Shown here in pieces: positions 36,384-44,449 of a stretch of 64,000 bases of DNA (positions are counted from its first letter, which is position 1; every line of letters starts with the position of its first letter). A program made the position numbers and the translations under genes. The notes below the pieces were generated by a model. The model searched no databases. It saw only the letters and a list, made by a program, of their open reading frames with translations, and was not told the DNA's origin. Origin of the DNA: Longirhabdus pacifica (lineage in GTDB: Bacteria; Bacillota; Bacilli; Paenibacillales; DSM-105158). Location: NCBI RefSeq assembly GCF_004115085.1, contig NZ_QXJP01000004.1, positions 1 to 64,000 on the forward strand. Direction: 5' to 3'.

Positions 36384-37037
36384 CTATCCTCTGAATTTCT
36401 GCGTATACAATTTTGCTTGTTCTGCATTGTATACTCGGTTGCGACTCCACTCTAGTAATATACGATCAATATAACGGAAATGTAATTTGCCAGCAAACAC
36501 CGCCTCTTTCAAAGCCGTTCTAATCAATTCTTCCGAATAGCGGTCCTCATCGAGCCAAGAAGAAATCGTTTCTAGTTCCATTGGACTCAATGGTCTGGCA
36601 AATTCATTTTCTATCATCGTAAAAATATCATTTCTTGTTTCTTGTGTGTTGTTCACACTATCCGACTCTGCTTGGGAAGCCAACAACGCTGCTATTTGAC
36701 CATACAATAAGCTCAAATCATAACGTTCATATTGAATACCACTGCGGTGATCCACTTCTGTTTCAATTTGTAGCAATTTACGCTCCATTAGCTTTTGCAA
36801 GGAGTCTGTAATCTTATCGCTTTTCACACTCATCCTAGCTTGCAGCTCTTCCAAACTTGGAAAGTCACGCTGTTCATTGTCACGATATGCCATCAGATGA
36901 ATAATGAGCATGACATCTATTTCGCTTAATTGCAGTGCATGATATGTTTTCAGCAAAGTATAGGGCACGGACACTGTTCCATCCGTTAACCCTTGTACCA
37001 TACCATTTACATAACTTTGTCTTGTTTTTTTATTCAT
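36384..37037 (-). CDS. dnaD: DNA replication initiation protein DnaD
   Basis: 217 residues. The N-terminal winged helix resembles Bacillus DnaD (IPNLLLTHY-like VPYTLLKTYHALQLSEIDVMLIIHL), and the DnaD/DnaB2 C-terminal domain carries FARPLSPMELETISSWLDEDRYSEELIRTALKEAVFAGKLHFRYIDRILLEW, including the YIDRIL..W signature. It remodels DnaA-oriC complexes and helps load the helicase. Unlike in B. subtilis it lies beside ackA rather than asnS and nth. Confidence 0.92.
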   Translation of the reverse strand: MNKKTRQSYVNGMVQGLTDGTVSVPYTLLKTYHALQLSEIDVMLIIHLMAYRDNEQRDFPSLEELQARMSVKSDKITDSLQKLMERKLLQIETEVDHRSGIQYERYDLSLLYGQIAALLASQAESDSVNNTQETRNDIFTMIENEFARPLSPMELETISSWLDEDRYSEELIRTALKEAVFAGKLHFRYIDRILLEWSRNRVYNAEQAKLYTQKFRG

Positions 37038-37099
37038 GACATCAACCCTTGCCTAATCTATTCCATAAATTAACTATATAAGTTGAATGATATGGCTAA

Positions 37100-38305
37100 T
37101 TAGTTATTGGCCAATATCAACTTATGCGTATCTCTAGCGATAACTAGTTCTTCATTTGTCGGCACAACTAGTACTTTCACTTTAGAATTTTTCGCAGAAA
37201 TTTCTCTGATTTCTGAAGAACGAATATTGTTTACCTCTTCGTTTAATTCAATACCCAAATAGGAAAGTTGTTCACAAATCTTTTTACGCAATCCAGATGC
37301 ATTTTCTCCTACTCCTGCAGTAAAAATAAGCACATCAATACCGTTCATTGCAGCAGTGTAGGAACCGATATACTTACGAATACGATATTCGTACATATCA
37401 AATGCTAACTTCGCATTAGCATCCCCATCTTCCATTGCCTCTTCAATCTCACGCATGTCACTGCTAATACCAGATATTGCAAGTAAACCACTATGTTTAT
37501 TCAACATGGAAGTCACTTCATTAATCGTCAAATCTTCTTTTGCCATCGTAAATGGTACGATAGCAGGGTCCATATCTCCGCTTCTCGTTCCCATCATCAT
37601 GCCTTCTAATGGCGTCATACCCATACTCGTATCTATGGATTTCCCGCCTTGTATCGCCGTACAACTAGCTCCATTTCCGATATGGCAAGTGACAATTTTA
37701 AGCTCCTCGATAGGTTGCTCTAAGTATTCCGCTGCCTTATGAGAAACGTAAAAATGCGATGTACCATGGAAACCGTATCGACGAATTTTGTGTCTACGAT
37801 ATAAGATTTTTGGAATCGGATATAAATACGCTTTTTCCGGCATGCTTTGATGGAATGCTGTATCAAATACAACCGATTGTGGTACGTTAGGTATATTAGA
37901 TGATACCGCTTGAATCCCCATTAAGGAAGCTGGATTGTGAAGAGGTGCTAAATCAATTAATTCCCTAATCTCTTTTAACACTTCTGTTGTAACGAGTGCA
38001 GACTCTGCAAACGTTTCTCCACCATGTACAGCGCGATGTCCCACAGCGTCAATTTCTTCAATCGATGTCAATATGCCATGCTCGGGGTGTGTGAGTATAT
38101 CTAGCACTTTACGTATCGCAACGGTATGATCTAAAATCTCACTAACTTCTTTCACTTCTTGTTTTCCCGTTGATTGATGAGATAAAATGGAAGATTCAAA
38201 ACCAATTCTCTCCACTCTTCCTGTTGCTAATACGGACTCATCATTCATTTCATACAATTGATATTTTAAAGAAGAACTACCTGCATTAATAACTAAAATC
38301 TTCAT
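37100..38305 (-). CDS. ackA: Acetate kinase
   Basis: 401 residues, full length. It interconverts acetyl phosphate and acetate with ATP/ADP. Motifs: VINAGSSSLKYQLY, AVGHRAVHGG, FDTAFHQSMP, RRYGFHGTSHFYVS, HIGNGASCTAIQGGKSIDTSMGMTPLEG and FTAGVGENA. Its ATG overlaps the stop of the hbd gene, so the two are coupled. The length and motifs fit acetate rather than butyrate kinase. Confidence 0.95.
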   Translation of the reverse strand: MKILVINAGSSSLKYQLYEMNDESVLATGRVERIGFESSILSHQSTGKQEVKEVSEILDHTVAIRKVLDILTHPEHGILTSIEEIDAVGHRAVHGGETFAESALVTTEVLKEIRELIDLAPLHNPASLMGIQAVSSNIPNVPQSVVFDTAFHQSMPEKAYLYPIPKILYRRHKIRRYGFHGTSHFYVSHKAAEYLEQPIEELKIVTCHIGNGASCTAIQGGKSIDTSMGMTPLEGMMMGTRSGDMDPAIVPFTMAKEDLTINEVTSMLNKHSGLLAISGISSDMREIEEAMEDGDANAKLAFDMYEYRIRKYIGSYTAAMNGIDVLIFTAGVGENASGLRKKICEQLSYLGIELNEEVNNIRSSEIREISAKNSKVKVLVVPTNEELVIARDTHKLILANN

Positions 38306-39171
38306 TATAGTCTGTCACCATCCTTGTCATACCTAAAGAATCCTTCTCCGCTCTTCACACCAAGATGTCCCGCTCTAACCATCTTTTTCAGTAGAAAGGA
38401 AGGTCTATACTTAATGTCACCAAATTCTCTAAACATACGTTCCATTGCTGCTAAAACAGCATCTAGTCCAAAACGATCACACATTTCAAGTGGACCATGC
38501 TTAAAGTCATATCCATTACGCATCGCAACGTCAATTTCTTCTGCTGAAGCTACGCCTTCTTGCAACGTATGCAACGCTTCATTGATTAACACACAAATAA
38601 GACGAGTCGTTACAAATCCAGGTGACTCATATACCATGATTCCTTTTTTTGTAATCATATCTTCAACAAAATGCTTTGTATGCTCGAACGTTTCCTCTGA
38701 CGTTTTTAGACCGCGAATAATTTCAACCAAGTCCACTTTGGATACTGGGTGCAAAAAGTGCATACCAATTACCCTTTCAGGATGGTTTGTCTCGTTGGCT
38801 AACTCCGTCAAACTCAATGTAGAAGTGTTACTAGCTAAAATGATGTGTTTTGGACAATAGTCGTCCAATTTATTGAACACTTCTTTTTTCAGCTCTAAAT
38901 CTTCCGTTATCGTTTCAATAATCATATCACACTGGGATAGTTGATTATATTCCAATGTTTTATGTATCCTTGATAATATCAGTTTTTTCTCTGCAACTGT
39001 GATTGCCCACTTTTCTAATTGTTTATCGAGGTTAATCTCAATTTGCTCATAGGATAAATCTAATTGTTCTGGGGTGCGCTCAACCAAAAATACATCCAGT
39101 CCTTTGACGGAAAGCATTTCAGCGACGCCTTGCCCCATCGTTCCTCCACCTATAACTCCTATCTTTTTCAT
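38305..39171 (-). CDS. hbd: 3-hydroxybutyryl-CoA dehydrogenase
   Basis: 288 residues. NAD-binding GVIGGGTMGQGVAEMLS at the N-terminus, catalytic His in IGMHFLHPVSKVDLVEII, and the C-terminal 3HCDH domain NGYDFKHGPLEMCDRFGLD. It oxidises 3-hydroxyacyl-CoA in short-chain fatty acid turnover (MmgB-like in Bacillus). It is the first gene of an operon with ackA; a 10-base inverted repeat (39202-39244) sits in its promoter region. Confidence 0.92.
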   Translation of the reverse strand: MKKIGVIGGGTMGQGVAEMLSVKGLDVFLVERTPEQLDLSYEQIEINLDKQLEKWAITVAEKKLILSRIHKTLEYNQLSQCDMIIETITEDLELKKEVFNKLDDYCPKHIILASNTSTLSLTELANETNHPERVIGMHFLHPVSKVDLVEIIRGLKTSEETFEHTKHFVEDMITKKGIMVYESPGFVTTRLICVLINEALHTLQEGVASAEEIDVAMRNGYDFKHGPLEMCDRFGLDAVLAAMERMFREFGDIKYRPSFLLKKMVRAGHLGVKSGEGFFRYDKDGDRL

Positions 39172-39201
39172 CCGTTACACTCCAGTTCCTCTATTTTTCA
39201 A

Positions 39202-39244
39202 TTTGTTCACAAATGAAGTAACAGTATGGTCAAATGTGAACAAA
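39202..39244. promoter_or_regulatory. Inverted repeat (possible operator) upstream of hbd
   Basis: TTTGTTCACA and TGTGAACAAA are perfect inverted repeats separated by 23 bases, 30-75 bases upstream of the hbd ATG. The binding protein is unknown. Confidence 0.5.
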
Positions 39245-39362
39245 AGGTGATACAATGTTTTGTTTTTCACCATCTTACCCAACATAAAGTATAATTCCCT
39301 TAGCAAAACAATTCAATGCTAACCTTCAAAAAAAAACAAAGTATACATAGTTTCATACAAAT

Positions 39363-39398
39363 ACGCATATTCCACCAGATTGCAACTGGAATATGCGT
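39363..39398 (-). terminator. Stem-loop downstream of the FtsH-like gene
   Basis: Perfect 12 bp stem ACGCATATTCCA/TGGAATATGCGT with a 12-base loop; the T run on the minus strand is weak (ATTTGTATG). Confidence 0.5.
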
Positions 39399-39462
39399 GA
39401 ATTGTTTTAACTTTCATTGACATTTTTTAAGCAAATATATCATTTTTATTTTTTCAAGAAAA

Positions 39463-40968
39463 TCAAGCAATAGACATGCTATGATCTAACATGTTTCTGA
39501 AATTTTCACCAGATATAACTTCTTCTTTCATTAAAGTAGGCAAACAACGTTCGAAAACATGTCGTTGCTTTTCCAACAGCGCTTTCGTTTCAGCGAATAA
39601 TTCATCTAATATGACTTTGTGCTGCTCATGGAGAACTTCTTTTGCCACCGTTTCCATCGAAACGATACCTAGCGATGTCAAACCTGATGCAATCATATTT
39701 TGTACCATGTTCAACGCTTGCTCAAAATCGTTGCTAGAGCCTGTACTTCGCTCACCATAATAGATTTCTTCGGCAGCTGCTCCGCCTAGTGCGATCATAA
39801 TTTGTTTGCTTACATAACTTTTAGTGTACAAAAACTTTTCTTTTTGTGGACGATGACGTACAAATCCTAGCGCTTGTCCTCTGGGACTGAGAACAATTTG
39901 TGACACTGCACCGGGTTGCACACATTCGGCTGTAATGGCATGTCCCATTTCGTGAATACCTACTCGCTCTTTTTCTCCACTCGTCACTTCTCGATCGGTT
40001 TGTTCTCCCATTAACACTTTATCTATGGCACGTGAAATATGAGCCTGTTCAATTTGATTTACTTTTTCCCGCAACGCATAAATAGCAGCTTCGTTTAATA
40101 CACTTTCTAATTGTGCACCGGAAAATTGAAACGTATCTTCGGCTATACTTTCCAACTGTACAGAAGAAGCTAAAGGTTTGTTTTTTGCATGCAGTTTTAA
40201 GATGTGCATACGGCCTTTTTTATCTGGCAAGTCGACTTGAATGTGTCGGTCAAATCGCCCAGGTCGTAACAATGCAGGATCTAGCATCGATTTACGATTT
40301 GTCGCAGCCATAATGAGAATACGAGGATGTTCATTACCATGAATACCGTCCATTTCTGTCAGCAATTGATTTAATGTTTGGTCGTATTCTTTTTGCTGGC
40401 CACCTTCACGTTTCCCACCAATGACATCAATCTCATCTATAAAAATAACGGCACTTTGTTTTTGTTGTTTCTTCGCTTGCTGCTTCGCTTTTTTAAATAG
40501 ATCACGAATACGACTGGAACCAACTCCGACATACATTTCCACAAACTCACTGCCCGAAGCAGTAACAAATACGGAATCTGTGTAATGCGCCGCTGCTTTT
40601 GCCATTAATGTTTTACCTGTACCAGGAGGTCCTGTTAAAAGAATACCTTTCAATGGACGAATCCCTAACCGTGCAATATCATCGGCATGTTTAATGAAAT
40701 CCATTGCTTCCATCAACTCACGTTTAGCATGTTCTTGTCCACCGATATCTTCAAAAGTTAGTTTAGGGATAGCACTATGATGACTGTTCTGCTCCCCTTG
40801 TGCCATAGGAAATACAGCTCCGCCACGTCGCTGCATAACCAGCAAAAGTACGAACCCAGCTAAACTTAGTACAATCAGCACAGGTACGATGGATATCCCT
40901 AAAAATAAAAGAAATAAGAGTATAGCAATCACAGAACCGATGATGACTTCCATTTTGTTTTTACGCAT
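39463..40968 (-). CDS. FtsH-like membrane AAA metalloprotease lacking the external loop
   Basis: 501 residues. Two adjacent N-terminal helices (about 7-25 and 28-46) are joined by only a few residues, so the external domain of ordinary FtsH (about 70-100 residues) is missing. The AAA domain is complete: GPPGTGKTLMAKAA, VIFIDEIDVIGG, LLRPGRFDRHIQVD. The M41 protease has the zinc motif HEMGH and the third ligand in GSSNDFEQA. It is therefore a probable ATP-driven membrane protease, shorter than housekeeping FtsH (about 640). The upstream gene overlaps it by 8 bases and encodes a membrane-anchored external protein that could take the place of the missing loop. Confidence 0.85.
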   Translation of the reverse strand: MRKNKMEVIIGSVIAILLFLLFLGISIVPVLIVLSLAGFVLLLVMQRRGGAVFPMAQGEQNSHHSAIPKLTFEDIGGQEHAKRELMEAMDFIKHADDIARLGIRPLKGILLTGPPGTGKTLMAKAAAHYTDSVFVTASGSEFVEMYVGVGSSRIRDLFKKAKQQAKKQQKQSAVIFIDEIDVIGGKREGGQQKEYDQTLNQLLTEMDGIHGNEHPRILIMAATNRKSMLDPALLRPGRFDRHIQVDLPDKKGRMHILKLHAKNKPLASSVQLESIAEDTFQFSGAQLESVLNEAAIYALREKVNQIEQAHISRAIDKVLMGEQTDREVTSGEKERVGIHEMGHAITAECVQPGAVSQIVLSPRGQALGFVRHRPQKEKFLYTKSYVSKQIMIALGGAAAEEIYYGERSTGSSNDFEQALNMVQNMIASGLTSLGIVSMETVAKEVLHEQHKVILDELFAETKALLEKQRHVFERCLPTLMKEEVISGENFRNMLDHSMSIA

Positions 40969-41494
40969 CAGACCACGCCCTTAACATTTCTGGTTCTCTA
41001 GGCAGCATGATAAATTTCTCGCCATCTTCTAGATTCAAACGAATATAAACGTTCTCTTCGTCCAATTCTGTCCAATATTCTAATGTTTCCATTGGAGCTG
41101 CGTTCACTTCTAGTATTTCTGGAATTTGAGCCAACTGCTTGTTATCCATTGCTTGTGCAATGTCAAACAATATAGATGTCCACCAGTCATCGAGTTGATC
41201 ATTGGACGTGTTTTCTATTTCAATATGAACTTCTTTGTTATCCTCAAATTGCGCTGTAGCTTTCTCTAATTCATTTGTTACTTCTCTGTAATTAGCGTCA
41301 TCCGCTAGTGTGATGGAGATGACAACATGTTGATTATTACTGTTTACATCTGCTTCTTCCACACCCTGGATGGCGGCAACGTTTTGAAGAAGTGATTTTT
41401 CAACGATTTGTGTGTTATATATATACCATCCACCAAATAAAGCAACAGCAACAATAAGTAAAGAACATAACATAGGAATTGGTTTCAATTTCAT
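40961..41494 (-). CDS. Membrane-anchored external protein coupled to the FtsH-like protease
   Basis: 177 residues from the ATG at 41494. One N-terminal membrane helix (about 8-27, MLCSLLIVAVALFGGWYIY) is followed by an acidic extracytoplasmic domain with a ferredoxin-like pattern (LLQNVAAIQGVEEADVNSNNQHVVISI, then DDWWTSILFDIAQAMDN). The family is not recognised. The 8-base overlap with the protease gene indicates stoichiometric synthesis and a physical partnership. There is no other gene in this operon; a 390-base AT-rich region precedes it. Confidence 0.7.
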   Translation of the reverse strand: MKLKPIPMLCSLLIVAVALFGGWYIYNTQIVEKSLLQNVAAIQGVEEADVNSNNQHVVISITLADDANYREVTNELEKATAQFEDNKEVHIEIENTSNDQLDDWWTSILFDIAQAMDNKQLAQIPEILEVNAAPMETLEYWTELDEENVYIRLNLEDGEKFIMLPREPEMLRAWSDA

Positions 41495-41784
41495 CGCTAA
41501 CAAAACCCCTTTCAAAACGAAATTATTTAGACACCACTATTAAATGTATATATCATTTAGTCATCTAGTCATCATGAAATTTATATTTGTAATTTACATA
41601 TCCAAATTACATTTATGATGTAGCATAGTTTTTTTACTCACGTTATTACAACATAGATTCAATATCAAGCATGAGAGTATATATCAAAGTATATCTATTT
41701 ATATATCATAAAATATATCAACATGAAAAAGTATATCATAGAAAAGAGCCATTACTTGCATGTAATGTGTGGAAATACACAACG

Positions 41785-41823
41785 CAAAAAAAACATGTAC
41801 TTTTGATCTAGCAAAAGTACATG
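41785..41823 (-). terminator. Terminator of the dinG-rex-mtaD-ypmB run
   Basis: Minus strand CATGTACTTTTG/CAAAAGTACATG, 12 bp perfect stem with a 6-base loop, followed by TTTTTTTT. The rest of the 41516-41902 gap is AT-rich with repeated ATATATC words and no gene. Confidence 0.9.
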
Positions 41824-41902
41824 CTCCATCATACATCGATACGATGTTTATTCATTGCTCATCCATATTAAACAGTGTCTAACATGCCTTATCTTCATCT
41901 AA

Positions 41903-42409
41903 TTAAAAATCAGTGGTCAATCTGTATGTTTCTAGCCAAGTTCCATCAGAAAAAAGGTAAAAGTCATAATAATAACGTTCATTGCCTTCTTCTTCTTTGC
42001 TATAATACACTTCCCACACATATTGTTCTCGTAATGTCCCTGGTACGACGCGAATGATTTGTTTGTCACTATCTGCTTGGAGTACTTGTTCTCTCATTTG
42101 TTGTTCATTTATACTGTCTTTTAGCAGTGCTTGATGTATAATACCTGCATCTTTACTTACCCACACGACCGTTTCTTGTGCTTGATCATTATTCCCGAAA
42201 ACAGCAGCAATGACTTGCTCACCTGTGAACATCGTCACTTCTGAAATTTCCACGACATCAGTTTCTTGTAATACTAATCTTTCAGCCTGCTCTTCCAAGC
42301 TCCATCTATCCGTCATGATACTTCTGTACCACATATATAAAAGGATAAAAACAATAGCAATCGCTAAAACGATGCTATAAACAATCCCTTTTCTTTTTAA
42401 TTTAATCAT
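41903..42409 (-). CDS. ypmB: YpmB-like membrane-anchored protein (DUF5590)
   Basis: 168 residues: basic N-terminus, one helix (about 11-28) and an external domain made of two PepSY-like repeats (ISEVTMFTGEQVIAAVFGNN, VWVSKDAGIIHQ, VWEVYYSK). Its start overlaps the end of mtaD by 8 bases. In B. subtilis ypmB also follows dinG, which supports orthology. The function is unknown. Confidence 0.78.
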   Translation of the reverse strand: MIKLKRKGIVYSIVLAIAIVFILLYMWYRSIMTDRWSLEEQAERLVLQETDVVEISEVTMFTGEQVIAAVFGNNDQAQETVVWVSKDAGIIHQALLKDSINEQQMREQVLQADSDKQIIRVVPGTLREQYVWEVYYSKEEEGNERYYYDFYLFSDGTWLETYRLTTDF

Positions 42410-43697
42410 TCATCAATCTCTCATAACATTGTTGCACTTCATACATTATTTTTTCCTCATCCAACGTTAACATCTCTCTGTTTTTCACAATTTGCTTACC
42501 ATCTACCCACACATCACGAACATCTTGACCCGTAGCAGCGTATACAAGATGCGAAACAATATCCGTCCGCGGATAAAAATGAGGTTGATCGATATCTACT
42601 GCGATGAAGTCTGCCTTCATGCCAGCTTGCAATGCACCCACGTCTTTGAGCCATATCGATTTAGCTCCATCTACCGTACCTAATTTTAATGCCTTCTCAG
42701 CAGGAATGACAGTTGGATCTCCGCTTACACCTTTATGTAATAGTGCGACTTGGCGAATTTCTTCAAATAAATTCAGGTTATTATTACTTGCTGAACTATC
42801 GGTTCCCAGAGACACTTTTACATCTTTAGATAACATGGCAGGGACAGGAGCCACACCACTTGCAAGCTTTAAATTACTTATTGGATTGTGAGAAACTCTC
42901 ACATCATATTGGGCTAATATATCCATCTCTTCTTCATTCACATGAACGGCGTGTGCGACAAGACATGGTCTCTCAAACATACCTAACGATTGTAAGTGAG
43001 CAACAGGTCTTTTGCCGTACTGTTCCTCATTCTGAAGCACTTCTTTTAATGTTTCAGACATATGCGTATGTATTGGAACATTTAACTCCAGTGATTTTGC
43101 TACCACTTTTTCAATGAATGCAGGTGGACAAGTATACGGGCTGTGTGGGGACATCATCGTTGTAATTCTGCCGTCCGCTTTGTTATGCCAGTTTTTCACA
43201 AACTGGGCCGCTTCCTGCAATTTTGCTTCTCCTACTTCGTCTGGACCAAAAGCAATGATGCCTCTTGCCAAACAGCCTCTCATACCAGCTTGCTCTACTG
43301 CTTGTGCGACTTCGTCCATGTGGTCATACATATCTACAAAAGCGGTCGTACCACTTTTCAACATTTCTACTATCGATAATAATGAACCATATTTCACATC
43401 GTGTGCAGTAAATTTCGCTTCGTTGGGCCACATTTTTTGCTCTAACCACACTTGAAGTGGATCATCATCTGCAAATCCTCTTAATAAAGACATCGCTGCA
43501 TGCGTATGTGTGTTGACGAGACCTGGAAGATAGCATTTTCCTTTCCCATTGACCACCGTCGTATGTGGATCTACTTCGATGTCCTTATCACTAATTTCCA
43601 GTATTCTATCCCCTTCTACAAGCATAGAACCATGTATGACGGTCATGTTCTCATCACACGTTACAAATGTACCATTTTTAATGACAAACTTTTGCAA
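42402..43697 (-). CDS. mtaD: S-adenosylhomocysteine / methylthioadenosine deaminase-type amidohydrolase
   Basis: About 431 residues if it starts at the TTG at 43697, 6 bases after GAGGTG; an upstream ATG in frame has no site. Metal-dependent amidohydrolase: NTHTHAAMSLLRGFADDDPLQVWLE, HTHMSETLKEV, VAHAVHVNEEE and LGTDSSASNNNLNLFEE supply the zinc ligands and catalytic residues. Relatives deaminate SAH, MTA or 5'-deoxyadenosine to the inosine forms. It is placed between a Rex-like regulator and ypmB. Confidence 0.92.
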   Translation of the reverse strand: MQKFVIKNGTFVTCDENMTVIHGSMLVEGDRILEISDKDIEVDPHTTVVNGKGKCYLPGLVNTHTHAAMSLLRGFADDDPLQVWLEQKMWPNEAKFTAHDVKYGSLLSIVEMLKSGTTAFVDMYDHMDEVAQAVEQAGMRGCLARGIIAFGPDEVGEAKLQEAAQFVKNWHNKADGRITTMMSPHSPYTCPPAFIEKVVAKSLELNVPIHTHMSETLKEVLQNEEQYGKRPVAHLQSLGMFERPCLVAHAVHVNEEEMDILAQYDVRVSHNPISNLKLASGVAPVPAMLSKDVKVSLGTDSSASNNNLNLFEEIRQVALLHKGVSGDPTVIPAEKALKLGTVDGAKSIWLKDVGALQAGMKADFIAVDIDQPHFYPRTDIVSHLVYAATGQDVRDVWVDGKQIVKNREMLTLDEEKIMYEVQQCYERLMND

Positions 43698-43791
43698 ATT
43701 GTTCACCTCAGTAATTCTGTTCAATTCTGTTTCATTTCTTTTCTTAAAAAATATTCTCTCAAATATAATGACAAAATATAATCACATTTCC

Positions 43792-44421
43792 TTACTCTTC
43801 ATCTTCTAAATAATAGGCCAAGGAGTATAGCTCAGCAGTAAAATCCGCATGATGAATACGGACGTGATCTGGAACATGAATAATCGCTGGAGCAAAATTT
43901 AATATCGCTTCAATGCCTGCTTCCACTAGTAAATCAGCCACAGACTGTGCTTCGTGCTGTGGTACTGTAATAATGCCAACACGAATGTCCAGTTCTTTTA
44001 CTCTTTGCTTTAATACGTTCAAAGGCTCCACACTTAAATGATGTATTTTCGTGTTTACCTTTTGAGGAGCATTATCAAAAATAGCCGTGATTTGCATATT
44101 ATCTTTTAAGTACTTGTTATAATTGCTTAATGCTTGACCTAGATTACCCGCTCCAATGAGTGCGACGTGTATAATTTGATCCAATTTTAATATTTGTCTT
44201 ATTTTTTGGATCAAATACGAAATATCGTATCCGATTCCTTTTTTACCGAACTCGCCAAAATAGGCGAGATCTTTTCTAATTTGAGCAGGATTTAAATTTA
44301 ATCTTTTCCCTAATTCCTGCGAAGAAACCGTTGCAATTTGAGCTTGTTTCATTTCATTTAAATATCTCAAATATATTGGCATTCTTCGCACAACCGCTTC
44401 TGAAATGTGCAAAGCTTTCAT
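43792..44421 (-). CDS. rex: Rex-family redox-sensing repressor
   Basis: 209 residues. The N-terminal winged helix (RRMPIYLRYLNEM, SSQELGKRLNLNPAQIRKDLAYFGEFGKKGIGYDI) includes the recognition helix motif QIRKDLAYFGEFG typical of Rex; the Rossmann NADH-binding domain starts VALIGAGNLGQALSNYN. Rex represses fermentative and respiratory genes when NADH/NAD is low. A 28-base gap separates it from dinG upstream. No Rex box (TTGTGAA-N4-TTCACAA) was found by eye nearby. Whether this is the only copy in the genome is not known. Confidence 0.9.
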   Translation of the reverse strand: MKALHISEAVVRRMPIYLRYLNEMKQAQIATVSSQELGKRLNLNPAQIRKDLAYFGEFGKKGIGYDISYLIQKIRQILKLDQIIHVALIGAGNLGQALSNYNKYLKDNMQITAIFDNAPQKVNTKIHHLSVEPLNVLKQRVKELDIRVGIITVPQHEAQSVADLLVEAGIEAILNFAPAIIHVPDHVRIHHADFTAELYSLAYYLEDEE

Positions 44422-44449
44422 ATCCTTTCTTTCCCCCTTACCTCATGCA

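Noticed and set aside
39196-39250. Rex binding site upstream of hbd
   Set aside because: The TTCACA and TGTGAA halves face outward and are 23 bases apart, unlike the compact inward-facing Rex box.
41640-41745. Tandem repeat of ATATATC words upstream of the FtsH partner gene
   Set aside because: Irregular and typical of AT-rich intergenic sequence; no fixed period.
43114-43455. Antisense frames over mtaD and dinG
   Set aside because: Explained by codon bias of the real genes; no ribosome sites and no family-like motifs.
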